Below, piece after piece: positions 8,400-17,049 of a stretch of 64,000 bases of DNA. Location: the NCBI RefSeq assembly GCF_019797825.1, contig NZ_CP081855.1:1984001-2048000 (forward strand), read 5' to 3'. Every line of letters begins with the position of its first letter. Position 1 is the stretch's first letter. Source of the stretch: Limosilactobacillus panis. Its GTDB lineage: Bacteria > Bacillota > Bacilli > Lactobacillales > Lactobacillaceae. The notes under the pieces were generated by a model. The model saw only the letters and a list, made by a program, of their open reading frames with translations. It was not told the DNA's origin and searched no databases. A program made the position numbers and the translations under genes.

Positions 8400-9413
8400 T
8401 TAAGCTTCTTCACCGGCAAGCTTAACAACGGCCTTGGAGACATTTTCAATCCGGTCGTTTACAAAGTCGTCCACTTGGTCGATTCCAAATTCATGGGAAA
8501 GAAGTGGCAAAACATCAACCTTACCAGATGCCATCAGGGCAATTGAGTCTTCGAAGCAGTAAGGGTTGATGAAGGCCCCTTGAATCTTCAACTGCTTTTG
8601 GAAGACTTCGTAACTGTTAACGGAGAATTTGTCGTCTGGGTTACCAACCCCAAACATTGAAACTTGGCCACCACGGGCAGCAGCTTCAACGGCTTGTTCT
8701 TGGGTTTCGGGACGACCAACGGCTTCAATTACAATGTCATATTCGTTAGTCGGAATCTTTTCGCCCTTCTTGGTGTTAATAGTCTTGGCACCAAAACGGT
8801 CGTGGTTAAGTTTCAGCTTTGCGTCGTTTCGACCACTCAGGGTAACTTCGCTAACCCCGTAAGCCTTCAGAGTTTGTACGAATAATTGACCCATGAAGCC
8901 ATCACCGATAACCAATGCCTTTTGGTATGGATGGATCTCCAGCAGGTCAACACCGTGAACAGCACATGATAATGGTTCCGTTACGGCAGCGGCCTTCAAT
9001 GAAACACTGTCAGGGATCGCGTAAACAACTTTTGCAGGTGCTGTGAAGTAGTCCTCAAATCCACCGTCACGGGTAACTCCAACAGCGGACAGGTTTTTAC
9101 ACAGTTCAGGACGAGAAGTTCGACAGTACTTACATTCACCACAGTAGATGTTGGGGTCAACTGTTACCCGGTCACCAACCTTGACGTTCTTAACGGCAGC
9201 ACCAACCTTGGCAACTACCCCCGAGTTTTCGTGACCCAGGACGATTGGCGGAACGGCACTAGCCGATCCCGGCAAGCCAGCATATAAGGCGTGGTCTGTC
9301 CCGCAAATACCAGCGTAGGCGGTGTGGACAAGTACTTCGTCAGGCTTTACTTCTGGGGTTTCAACATCCTTAACTTCAAGCTGTTTAGTCCCTGTTAATA
9401 CAAGTGCTTTCAT
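8400..9413 (-). CDS. Zinc-dependent medium-chain alcohol/polyol dehydrogenase
   Basis: NAD(P)-linked oxidoreductase of 337 residues. It shows the catalytic zinc site (CGTDH near 38-42, GHE near 62-64), four structural-zinc cysteines (CGECKYCRTSRPELC, about 92-106) and a Rossmann fold (VIGDGFMGQLFVQTL). Close families are sorbitol, galactitol-phosphate, butanediol and threonine dehydrogenases; the substrate cannot be read from sequence. The ATG at 9413 has AGGAG 8 bases upstream; a TTG 6 bp earlier is too close to it. It is monocistronic with its own palindromic operator. Confidence 0.85.
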   Translation of the reverse strand: MKALVLTGTKQLEVKDVETPEVKPDEVLVHTAYAGICGTDHALYAGLPGSASAVPPIVLGHENSGVVAKVGAAVKNVKVGDRVTVDPNIYCGECKYCRTSRPELCKNLSAVGVTRDGGFEDYFTAPAKVVYAIPDSVSLKAAAVTEPLSCAVHGVDLLEIHPYQKALVIGDGFMGQLFVQTLKAYGVSEVTLSGRNDAKLKLNHDRFGAKTINTKKGEKIPTNEYDIVIEAVGRPETQEQAVEAAARGGQVSMFGVGNPDDKFSVNSYEVFQKQLKIQGAFINPYCFEDSIALMASGKVDVLPLLSHEFGIDQVDDFVNDRIENVSKAVVKLAGEEA

Positions 9414-9446
9414 AATCAATTCTCCTTATATAATGTAATCTGCATA

Positions 9447-9487
9447 ATCATAGTGAAGAATTACACTAGTTGTCAAACGTTTGACAA
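9447..9487 (-). promoter_or_regulatory. Promoter and 18-bp palindromic operator of the dehydrogenase gene
   Basis: The perfect palindrome TTGTCAAACGTTTGACAA (9470-9487) contains the -35 (TTGACA on the minus strand, 9471-9476). TATGAT (9447-9452) follows after 18 bp. The CG-centred palindrome resembles LacI/GalR-type operators. A protein bound here would block the promoter. Confidence 0.75.
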
Positions 9488-9732
9488 AAGTAACCGTTTC
9501 CAAATAAATATATGAAGAAAACTTCAAAATTTCTTAAATTTATTTATAATAGTCGCGAAACCGCTTTATCGGTATTAGTAGCTACCTATCAGCGCAATCG
9601 CTATTTAAGCTCAGCGCGATAAAATGCCTTGAGGCCGGCAATCTTCCGTTGAAATGTAATATTTTTTATGCTAACCTAACAAAGTATTCGAATTAAGTTA
9701 ATTTTGATTGTTGGTCAAGTTAACAAAATAAG
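9488..9732. other. mntH upstream region
   Basis: No gene is seen. A TATAAT-like box (TTTATAATAG, near 9542-9551) may start mntH transcription, leaving a leader of about 180 nt with several GC-rich short inverted segments (9580-9650). I cannot match the leader to a known Mn riboswitch. Confidence 0.35.
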
Positions 9733-9750
9733 ATGAAAGGTGGATTTGGC

Positions 9751-11340
9751 GTGGATAACACAAAAAATCAACACAAGAAGCATCACTTGATAGAGTATGC
9801 TAACGGTAAGTCACTCGAAGAAATTAACGGAACGGTCGAGGTTCCTCATGGCAAGGGCTTCTTTAAGACCTTGTTTGCTTACTCTGGACCTGGTGCCCTC
9901 GTTGCGGTTGGGTACATGGATCCAGGTAACTGGGCTACTTCAATCACCGGTGGTCAAAGCTTCCAATACACCCTGATGACTACTATCTTGATTTCAAGTT
10001 TGATTGCGATGTTACTACAATACATGGCGGCTAAACTCGGAATCGTGAGCCAAATGGACCTTGCCCAGGCAACACGGGCACGGACCGGTAAAGCGTTAGG
10101 GATTATTCTTTGGATTATGACGGAATTAGCCATCATGGCCACCGATATTGCGGAAGTTATTGGTGCGGCGATTGCCTTAAACCTCCTCTTCCACATTCCG
10201 TTGATCCCATCAGTATTCATTACTGTTCTTGATGTTTTAGTTCTGTTACTTTTGACAAAGATTGGTTTCCGGAAGATCGAAGCAATTGTTGCATGTTTAA
10301 TTCTGGTTATCCTGTTCGTCTTCGCATACCAAGTTGCTTTGTCACGGCCTGACTGGGCCGCTGCCTTTGCTGGCCTGGTACCTTCTGCTAAGGCGATTGC
10401 CCAGCACCCACAAATCGGTGGAATTACGCCACTGAGTGGTTCTCTGGGGATCATCGGGGCCACGGTTATGCCGCACAACCTGTACCTGCACTCCGCTATT
10501 TCACAAACGCGGAAGATGGACCACAACGACCTTAACAGCATTCGGCAAACTGTTCGTTTTACCACTTGGGACTCCAATATTCAGCTGTCTCTGGCCTTCG
10601 TTGTTAACGCCCTCCTGCTGATCATGGGGGTTGCGGTCTTCAAGTACGGTGCCGTTAAGGATAGTTCATTCTTCGGTCTGTACGATGCTTTGAACAACAC
10701 CTCAATGCTTTCCAACCCAATTCTGATTGCGGTTGCTAAGTCCGGGATCCTGTCAACGCTGTTCGCTGTTGCCCTGCTTGCTTCTGGTCAAAACTCAACC
10801 ATTACTGGTACCTTGACCGGGCAGGTTATCATGGAAGGTTTCATTCACATGAAAATGCCACTGTGGGCACGGCGGTTAGTTACCCGTATCATTTCTGTTA
10901 TCCCTGTTCTGGCTTGTGTTGCCATGACGAGCGGTGAATCCGTGATCCAACAACACTCGGCTTTGAACCTGCTGATGGAAAACTCACAGGTCTTTCTGGC
11001 CTTCGCCTTACCATTCTCAATGTTGCCATTACTGATGATGACTAACAGTGAGGTTGAAATGGGTGAATTCAAGAACCGGATGTGGGTTAAGGTTTGTGGT
11101 TGGGTCTCAGTTATTGCCCTGACCTTCTTGAATCTGTACAACCTGCCTTCAACTTACGAAGGCTTCGGTGTTTGGTCTAAGGGCACTTCCGATGTTCTTG
11201 CTTACCTGACCATTGTTGTCATCCTGGTCCTGCTTGCTTGGACCTGTGTTGAACTCTACCGTGGTGACAAGCGTTTTGCTGCTGAAGGCAAGGGCTTTGG
11301 TCAACAAGAAGAGGAAATGAAGAACTCTGCTAAAGACTAA
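9751..11340 (+). CDS. mntH: Nramp-family Mn2+/H+ symporter
   Basis: Proton-coupled divalent metal importer of 529 residues with about 11-12 membrane segments. The two Nramp metal-site motifs are present: DPGN (D57-N60, first segment) and MPH (240-242, sixth segment). Lactobacilli depend on Mn for oxidative-stress defence. I chose the GTG at 9751 because AAAGGTGG lies 7 bases before it; the ATG at 9733 has no ribosome site. It is monocistronic. The long N-terminal hydrophilic arm (HKKHHLIEYANGKSLEEINGTVEV) is usual in lactobacillal MntH. Confidence 0.95.
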   Translation: MDNTKNQHKKHHLIEYANGKSLEEINGTVEVPHGKGFFKTLFAYSGPGALVAVGYMDPGNWATSITGGQSFQYTLMTTILISSLIAMLLQYMAAKLGIVSQMDLAQATRARTGKALGIILWIMTELAIMATDIAEVIGAAIALNLLFHIPLIPSVFITVLDVLVLLLLTKIGFRKIEAIVACLILVILFVFAYQVALSRPDWAAAFAGLVPSAKAIAQHPQIGGITPLSGSLGIIGATVMPHNLYLHSAISQTRKMDHNDLNSIRQTVRFTTWDSNIQLSLAFVVNALLLIMGVAVFKYGAVKDSSFFGLYDALNNTSMLSNPILIAVAKSGILSTLFAVALLASGQNSTITGTLTGQVIMEGFIHMKMPLWARRLVTRIISVIPVLACVAMTSGESVIQQHSALNLLMENSQVFLAFALPFSMLPLLMMTNSEVEMGEFKNRMWVKVCGWVSVIALTFLNLYNLPSTYEGFGVWSKGTSDVLAYLTIVVILVLLAWTCVELYRGDKRFAAEGKGFGQQEEEMKNSAKD

Positions 11341-11371
11341 TTTCTGAATCAAATATCTATCTAACTTAAAT

Positions 11372-11416
11372 GGTGGATGAGAAAAGGGAATAACCTTTCT
11401 CACCCGCTATTTGTTT
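11372..11416 (+). terminator. Possible terminator after mntH
   Basis: Imperfect stem GGTGGATGAGAAAAGG / CCTTTCTCACCC followed by an interrupted T tract. Confidence 0.5.
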
Positions 11417-11629
11417 TACACCATAACCTACTATTCTTCACTTTTTCATTACGTGTTCACAACTTTTTCATGGATTAGGGGTAAGGTTAAAACAATCCTA
11501 TAAATCCCCCAGATAGATTAAGAAACAGCGGTCATTCACCTCGTGTTTGGTCGTTGTTTTTCTTTTGTCACCCCCAATCAATGCTATAATATGGAAATGA
11601 ATGCTATTTAGCCAGATGAGGTGAAATCA

Positions 11630-12217
11630 TTGAATAATAATCAAGACAAGCGGCCGAGCCGTGTACAACTATACGATAGCCAGCCTAAGAAACGGGGGAA
11701 CCGTCGTCCTCGTTTAAGTAGCAAAGCTAAAAAGAAAAAGGTATTTGGAAAGAAGCCTAACCGGAGCAAGCGGACCTTTAAGCTCCTCTTAACCCTCCTG
11801 CTTGCAATTCTTTTAGTGATGGTCATCATCTTCGTTGTTAAGCAGCAGAACCCGGTTAACACCACCAATAACGATGACACGACGGTGACGACAAGCTCCA
11901 AGAAACACAAGAAGAAGAGCAGCGGTCACCACCACCGGCAATCAAGCACGACTGACGACGATGACGATGATAATACCGGGACTAGTGACACCTACACCGT
12001 CACAACCACGCCTCACCAATCAAGCAGTCAGCAGTCCAACCAGGGACAAAGCAATGGTGGTACCAGCACGGGCAGTCAAAGTCAACAGGGTAACCAAAGC
12101 AACGGAAACGGCTCCAATAGTAATAACCAGAGCCAAGGTAACAGCAGCAATGGTGGTAACTCAAGCGCCACCACGACCGTCCCAAGTACCCCATCGACTG
12201 GCGGAAATAATAATTAA
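11630..12217 (+). CDS. Single-pass membrane protein with low-complexity Ser/Asn/Gln tail
   Basis: Unknown function. The TTG at 11630 has GAGGTG 6 bases upstream; the GTG at 11621 would overlap that site. The layout is a very basic cytoplasmic arm (about 1-48, many Lys/Arg), one membrane segment (about 49-69, LLLTLLLAILLVMVIIFVV), then about 125 outside residues of Lys/His-rich, poly-Asp (six D in a row) and Ser/Asn/Gln/Gly-rich repeats. There is no LPxTG. The tail may thread through the wall or bind polysaccharide. Low complexity makes length variation between strains likely. Confidence 0.7.
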   Translation: MNNNQDKRPSRVQLYDSQPKKRGNRRPRLSSKAKKKKVFGKKPNRSKRTFKLLLTLLLAILLVMVIIFVVKQQNPVNTTNNDDTTVTTSSKKHKKKSSGHHHRQSSTTDDDDDDNTGTSDTYTVTTTPHQSSSQQSNQGQSNGGTSTGSQSQQGNQSNGNGSNSNNQSQGNSSNGGNSSATTTVPSTPSTGGNNN

Positions 12218-12239
12218 TGAAAATTTTTTATCAAATCCC

Positions 12240-12267
12240 TTGCCAAGCCGATTTTTGGTGTTATAAT
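12240..12267 (+). promoter_or_regulatory. Promoter of the thrS T-box transcript
   Basis: TTGCCA (12240-12245), 16-bp spacer, TATAAT (12262-12267), directly before the T-box leader. Confidence 0.7.
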
Positions 12268-12274
12268 TTTAGTC

Positions 12275-12525
12275 AATTGAAGGATATGTATTTACTGAGT
12301 GCTCAACCAGGGAGACGTAACCTAGGCTGGAAGTTATGTCGAGTCGACCGTTAAATATACCACCTTCCTACTTTTATCGGCCGAAATAAGGCTGGTCGGG
12401 TCGTGTCCGTTACCACACCATAGAGAGAGTAGTAATACTCTGAACATGGGTGGAACCACGCTAACTATGTTAATTAACGTCCCTAATGCTTGTTATCAAA
12501 CAGGCATTAGGGACGTTTTATTTTT
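12275..12525 (+). ncRNA. T-box leader (threonine) upstream of thrS
   Basis: The T-box core ATGGGTGGAACCACG is at 12446-12460, followed by a terminator hairpin CGTCCCTAATGC / GCATTAGGGACG with a T-run (12478-12523). Stem I lies in 12280-12400. Uncharged tRNA-Thr should stabilise the antiterminator and switch thrS on. An ACC codon near 12345-12365 is the likely specifier, but I did not fold it. Confidence 0.92.
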
Positions 12526-12544
12526 TATAAAGGGAGAGATTTTT

Positions 12545-14350
12545 ATGGCTCAAGTTGCGGTTATGTCCCCAGATGGATCAGTAAAGAAAATCGATCGGGA
12601 CTCTAAAGAAGGGTTACAAGCCCTTCGGAAGCTTTCAGCTCTGATGCTGAAGGCCGCTTTGAAGCAAGAATTCAAGGGAATTCGTCTTGGCGAATCTAGC
12701 TTTGACGAAGATGGTTTCCACGTTGACTCCGACAAGGATGACCAACAAGTTTCCGCTGACGAACTGCCCGCACTGGAAGACGTTGTCAAGGGCATGGCCA
12801 AGGATGACGTCAAGGTTGAATTTGCCGAAGTTGCTGTTGACGACGCCCTGGCAGAAGTCAAGGACGACAAGTTCTCCACTGAATTGATCAAGGAAAACGC
12901 CAAGGATGGCAAGGTTGCCATGTATGTTCTCGGTGACGTCAAGGCCGTTGCCCAGGATGACATCTTGGTTTATGGTGACGTTGTTAAGAACCTCAAGCTC
13001 TTATCCGTTGCCGGTGCTTACTGGAAGGGCATGTCCTCCAACCCAATGCTGCAACGGATCTACGGGACCGTCTTCTACAAGAAGGACGAATTAGCTGACG
13101 ACTTGAAGAAGCGTCAAGAAGCTAAGGAACGTGACCACCGGGTTATCGGTAACAAGCTTGACCTCTTCTTCGTTGACCCAAAGGTTGGTGCCGGTTTACC
13201 ATACTGGATGCCTAAGGGGGCCACTATTCGGCGGACAATCGAACGTTACATCATTGACCGTGAAGTTGCCGATGACTACAAGCACGTTTACACCCCAGTT
13301 CTGATGAACCTGGATGCCTACAAGACTTCTGGTCACTGGGAACACTACCGTGACGACATGTTCCCACCAATGGACATGGGTGACGGTGAAATGCTTGAAC
13401 TGCGGCCAATGAACTGTCCAAGCCATATTCAAATTTACAAGCACCACATCCGTTCCTACCGTGACCTGCCACTGCGGATTGCCGAACTGGGAATGATGCA
13501 CCGTTACGAAAAGTCTGGTGCCCTTTCCGGTCTGCAACGGGTTCGTGAAATGACTTTGAACGATGGTCACACCTTCGTTGCCCTTGACCAAATCCGGACT
13601 GAATTCGCCAAGATCCTGAAGCTGATCATGTCCGTTTACAAGGACTTTGACATTACCGACTACAGCTTCCGTCTCTCCCTTCGTGACCCTAAGAACACGA
13701 AGAAGTACTACGCTAACGACGAGATGTGGGAGAAGTCCCAAAAGCTGTTGAAGGCTGCCATGGATGACCTGAACCTTGACTACTACGAAGCCGAAGGTGA
13801 AGCTGCCTTCTACGGTCCAAAGCTGGATATCCAAACCAAGACGGCCCTGGGGAACGACGAAACCATGTCCACTATTCAACTGGACTTCATGCTCCCTGAC
13901 CGCTTCGGCTTAACTTACGTTGGTAAGGATGGTAAGGAACACATGCCAGTCATGATCCACCGTGGTGTGGTTGGGACCATGGAACGGTTCGTTGCTTACC
14001 TGACTGAAATCTACAAGGGTGCCTTCCCTACCTGGTTAGCTCCTGAACAAGTTCACATCATTCCAGTTAACGAAGATGCCCACGGTGCTTACGCCGACGA
14101 CCTTGCTAAGAAGCTGAAGGCCGCTAACATCCGGGTCGTTGTTGACCACCGGAACGAAAAGATGGGCTACAAGATTCGTGAAGCCCAAACTCAAAAGGTA
14201 CCATACACCCTGGTTGTCGGTGACGACGAAATGAAGAGTAATGGTGTCTCTGTCCGGAAGTACGGTGAAGAAGCCCAAAACGAAATGAGTCAGGATGACT
14301 TCATGAACGAAATCCTCGCTGACATCGCTTCATACTCCCGCAAGAACTAA
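12545..14350 (+). CDS. thrS: Threonyl-tRNA synthetase with a degenerate editing domain
   Basis: Charges tRNA-Thr. At 601 residues it is about 40 shorter than usual. The class II core ([16 protein letters not shown] onward) is intact, with the zinc Cys in MNCPSH (C291) and the C-terminal anticodon domain. The N-terminal part is abnormal: the TGS region is very short, and in the N2 editing domain the HxxxH motif is replaced by KLSAL and the CxGPH motif is missing ([11 protein letters not shown]), while the following [12 protein letters not shown] is kept. All four residues expected for hydrolysis of Ser-tRNA-Thr are therefore absent. The true start is the ATG at 12545 after AGGGAGAG; frames starting earlier run through the T-box. 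Confidence 0.93.
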   Translation: MAQVAVMSPDGSVKKIDRDSKEGLQALRKLSALMLKAALKQEFKGIRLGESSFDEDGFHVDSDKDDQQVSADELPALEDVVKGMAKDDVKVEFAEVAVDDALAEVKDDKFSTELIKENAKDGKVAMYVLGDVKAVAQDDILVYGDVVKNLKLLSVAGAYWKGMSSNPMLQRIYGTVFYKKDELADDLKKRQEAKERDHRVIGNKLDLFFVDPKVGAGLPYWMPKGATIRRTIERYIIDREVADDYKHVYTPVLMNLDAYKTSGHWEHYRDDMFPPMDMGDGEMLELRPMNCPSHIQIYKHHIRSYRDLPLRIAELGMMHRYEKSGALSGLQRVREMTLNDGHTFVALDQIRTEFAKILKLIMSVYKDFDITDYSFRLSLRDPKNTKKYYANDEMWEKSQKLLKAAMDDLNLDYYEAEGEAAFYGPKLDIQTKTALGNDETMSTIQLDFMLPDRFGLTYVGKDGKEHMPVMIHRGVVGTMERFVAYLTEIYKGAFPTWLAPEQVHIIPVNEDAHGAYADDLAKKLKAANIRVVVDHRNEKMGYKIREAQTQKVPYTLVVGDDEMKSNGVSVRKYGEEAQNEMSQDDFMNEILADIASYSRKN

Positions 14351-14367
14351 TTACGTCCCCTATAAAT

Positions 14368-14419
14368 AAAAATATCCCTGACGTTCGGATCATTACCGAA
14401 TGTCAGGGATATTTTTTGT
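14368..14419. terminator. Bidirectional terminator between thrS and the UMF1 pseudogene
   Basis: Long stem AAATATCCCTGACGTTCGG / CCGAATGTCAGGGATATTT with A and T tracts on either side. Confidence 0.9.
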
Positions 14420-14420
14420 A

Positions 14421-15532
14421 TTAGTCGCCATTACTTAGCTTGGGCAGGGCCAGGAAAATTACCAGCCCAACCGCGAACAGGACGCTAAGCGAAGCCACGC
14501 CCACCGTTGAACGCCCCGTCCACTGGGTGACGAGCCCCACAACCAGGGGCCCTATAATGGCGGAGAATTTACCCAAAATGTTGTAGAAACCAAAGGACTC
14601 ACTTGAAGCGTCCTTCGGAATTAACTGGCCAAAGTATGACCGGCTGAGGGCCTGCAGCTCACCCTGGCTCGTCCCAATTAAGATTGCCAAGAACCAGAAG
14701 TCAAATAAACTATCAAGCTTCAGTGCGTACAGGCAGATAAAAAGGTAAACGATGATTCCCAATAGGACGGATAACCGGGTGGAGGTCCGTTTTGCCAACC
14801 ACCCGTACAAAAGCGAGAACGGGAAGGCAATCAGCTGGACCATCAGCAAAACCATCATCAGCATTGTCGTGTTCACACCGAGGTCCTTCCCAATTGCGGT
14901 CGCCATGGTAAAGATAGTGTCGACCCCGTCAATATAGAAGAAGTAAGCGACCAAAAACCAGGAAATCCGCCGGTATTTTCTGATATGGCGAAAGGTGCGC
15001 CCCAGGCGACGAAAACTATCAGTCAATGGGTCCTTGACGGCCTGAACGCTAAAGCGCTGCTGACCGTGCCGGAGAAGGGGCCAGGCAAAAATTACCCACC
15101 AGACGGCCGCGAGAACAAAGCTGAACCGGGCCACCCCAAAGCTGGATAACATCCCACCAAAACCGTTGGTTAGCTGGGCGCCGAGAAAAATAATAAAGGC
15201 TAATACACCGCCCAGGTACCCCATCCCATAGCCAGTAGACGATACCAGGTCCATCTGGCGGTCGTCAGCAACATCCGTCAAGAAGCTATCGTAAAAGAGG
15301 TTTCCGCCAGAGTAACCGATAATGCTCAAAACATATAGGCCCAAAAGCCATTGCCAGTGGCGTAACCCCAGAAGGCGGTGGAGTCAGCGGCACTGACCCC
15401 GCCAGCTTGGGCAACCGCCTTGAAGTAAACCGGTAAGACAGCGGTAATCACGAGAATCCCGTAACCGGAGTTCGCCCAATCGTAAAAAATCCATTGCCAC
15501 TGTTGCTTAGTGAATTTCACAGTTTCACTCAC
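14421..15532 (-). pseudogene. UMF1-type MFS transporter, internal deletion and frameshift
   Basis: Two frames together make a UMF1/Atg22-like permease. 15326-15532 encodes the N-terminus (WIFYDWANSGYG, VLPVYFK) and 14421-15344 the rest (GLYVLSIIGYSGGNLFYDSFL onward). Between WGYAT and WQWLLGLYVLSIIG the family normally has roughly 50-60 more residues (membrane segments 2-3), which are missing, and the joint near 15355-15365 is out of frame. This is a deletion, not a sequencing slip. The GTG start overlaps the stop of the upstream phosphodiesterase gene by 4 bp (GTGA), so the two were translationally coupled. Confidence 0.82.
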
Positions 15533-16824
15533 TTTCTAAATATTTCATCAATTGCCTGCCCAGCGGTTGGAGCTGGGTAGTGGAGGCCGAGTAAGCGCGC
15601 GAAGGTTGGCCCCTCGTCAACCAGGTGGGCACCAGTAACCGTTGCGCCTGCCTGGACATCCGGCCCCGCAAAAACTGCCGTTGTGAAGTAGTTCGACTGG
15701 TCGGGCCCGTACCCGTGGACACCGTGGTAACGGTCTGGGGTCCCGATGGAATCAGGGTCAACCTCTTCTACCACTGCGGGCCGGTTGACCTCGTCCGTAA
15801 AGTAGTAACCTGGTTGGGCCTCAACCAGGAAGGCGGCTTTAGGGTCGGCGCCCAACTTAACCGCCTCAGCACCATCGTAAATGTGTTGAACCCCGTCAGC
15901 CCGGGCAATTAACTGCTTGACGTCGCCGTAGTCAATGTCGTGCCCCCGCACGTAGACGTAGGTTTCCCCGTCACAGGTTTTCGCGGTCACCTTCCAGTTA
16001 TTCTTAAAGGTGGTCTTACCATCAATCGGGCTCAGCCACCCTTCCCGGGCGAAGAGCATATTCAAGTGAATCATTTTGTGGACGTTAATCTGGTAGTGGT
16101 CCCCTAAAATTACGAAGTTCGTCCAGTCATAGGTCCCGGTATCCTTGGTCGCCCGAATCAGGCGGGCCACCCGGCCATCAAGCCGCTGCAGAGCCGCCTT
16201 TGCTTCCTTCGACCGTACCCCGTAACGGTGCCGCATACTATCCATATCTACCAGGTGAATCAGGGTTAGGTCGGGCCGCTTGTTGCGGAGGGTATCGACA
16301 GCACAGGCGGTCACAAAGTCATCCAACCAGGGTTGCTTGATCCCGTGGCGAAGCTTCCCGTAGCGCTGGTTCATCTTGAGGAGAAACCACGGCGAGCTGG
16401 CCGTAAGGGAGACCAGCACCTGGTTCGTCCAAATCCGGTTAGGGAAAATTTCGGCCAGGTTGTAGTTAATCTTGCTCCCCGCAGTGACTGGCCACAGAAA
16501 TGCGGCCGTGGTCATTCCCGCAGCCCGAGCCACGTCATAAAGCGGTGTGGCCTTGACGTCCTTACGGTACCAATACCAGTCTGGTGACTGCCGCCGCGGC
16601 TGGACCTTCGTGTTATTAACAATCCCGTGCACCGCCGGATATTGCCCAGTGATAATCGACGTGTGGGACGGGTAAGTCAGTGTTGGGTAGATGCCCCGGA
16701 CACGCTTGACCCACGTCCCCCGGTGGATCAGCTTATCAAGGTTCGGTACTAGGTCACGTAATTCAGCCAGGTCCCGATAACCAAGTGAATCCAATGAGAT
16801 TACAACAAGCTTATGTTGGGTCAT
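15529..16824 (-). CDS. Type I phosphodiesterase / nucleotide pyrophosphatase family protein
   Basis: A 431-residue alkaline-phosphatase-superfamily enzyme, probably a two-metal phosphodiesterase acting on nucleotide or phospho-sugar diesters. Metal ligand D12 sits in VVISLDSLG, and the likely nucleophile T50 in YPTLTYPSH; further metal ligands are in HLVDMDSMRHRYG and LGDHYQINVH, and GVHGYGP near the end fits the last His. There is no signal peptide, so it acts in the cytosol. ATG 16824 follows GGAAG at 7 bases. It forms an operon with the broken UMF1 transporter. Substrate unknown. Confidence 0.82.
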   Translation of the reverse strand: MTQHKLVVISLDSLGYRDLAELRDLVPNLDKLIHRGTWVKRVRGIYPTLTYPSHTSIITGQYPAVHGIVNNTKVQPRRQSPDWYWYRKDVKATPLYDVARAAGMTTAAFLWPVTAGSKINYNLAEIFPNRIWTNQVLVSLTASSPWFLLKMNQRYGKLRHGIKQPWLDDFVTACAVDTLRNKRPDLTLIHLVDMDSMRHRYGVRSKEAKAALQRLDGRVARLIRATKDTGTYDWTNFVILGDHYQINVHKMIHLNMLFAREGWLSPIDGKTTFKNNWKVTAKTCDGETYVYVRGHDIDYGDVKQLIARADGVQHIYDGAEAVKLGADPKAAFLVEAQPGYYFTDEVNRPAVVEEVDPDSIGTPDRYHGVHGYGPDQSNYFTTAVFAGPDVQAGATVTGAHLVDEGPTFARLLGLHYPAPTAGQAIDEIFRK

Positions 16825-16925
16825 TATTTTTACTTCCTTTTTCAAAGTTACCCTTCTATTTTAAGCTGGATTAAGAAGAAATACGAAACCTTTTTACCTG
16901 AAGAAAATTTTAGGAGGTGAGCGCA

Positions 16926-16961
16926 ATGAAAAAACTGCCCCCACCCATCGGAAAATACTAA
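16926..16961 (+). CDS. Possible 11-residue peptide (MKKLPPPIGKY)
   Basis: An 11-codon frame begins 5 bases after AGGAGGTGA (16912-16920), a full complement to the 16S rRNA tail and one of the strongest ribosome sites in the window. The peptide is basic and has three prolines in a row, a sequence that stalls ribosomes without EF-P. It lies about 90 bp before the amino acid permease gene and could be a leader peptide or a relic. Expression is unproven. Confidence 0.4.
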   Translation: MKKLPPPIGKY

Positions 16962-17049
16962 TAATGTTAAGCACCTGAATTTGAACTCTCGCCCTATTTA
17001 AGGTAAACTTAAGGTTCGGACATATATAGAGAAAGGAATCGAAAAAATT

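Noticed and set aside
8264..8449. Longer TetR protein starting at 8449
   Set aside because: It would span the promoter, both operators and the dehydrogenase 3' end; the GTG at 8263 has a strong ribosome site.
9954..10577. 207-codon open frame antisense to mntH
   Set aside because: It mirrors the codon pattern of mntH, has no ribosome site and no recognisable protein features.
12446..12544. N-terminal extension of thrS
   Set aside because: It would translate the T-box and terminator; the ATG at 12545 has the ribosome site.
13196..13879. 227-codon open frame antisense to thrS
   Set aside because: A shadow of the strongly biased thrS codons; no start signal.
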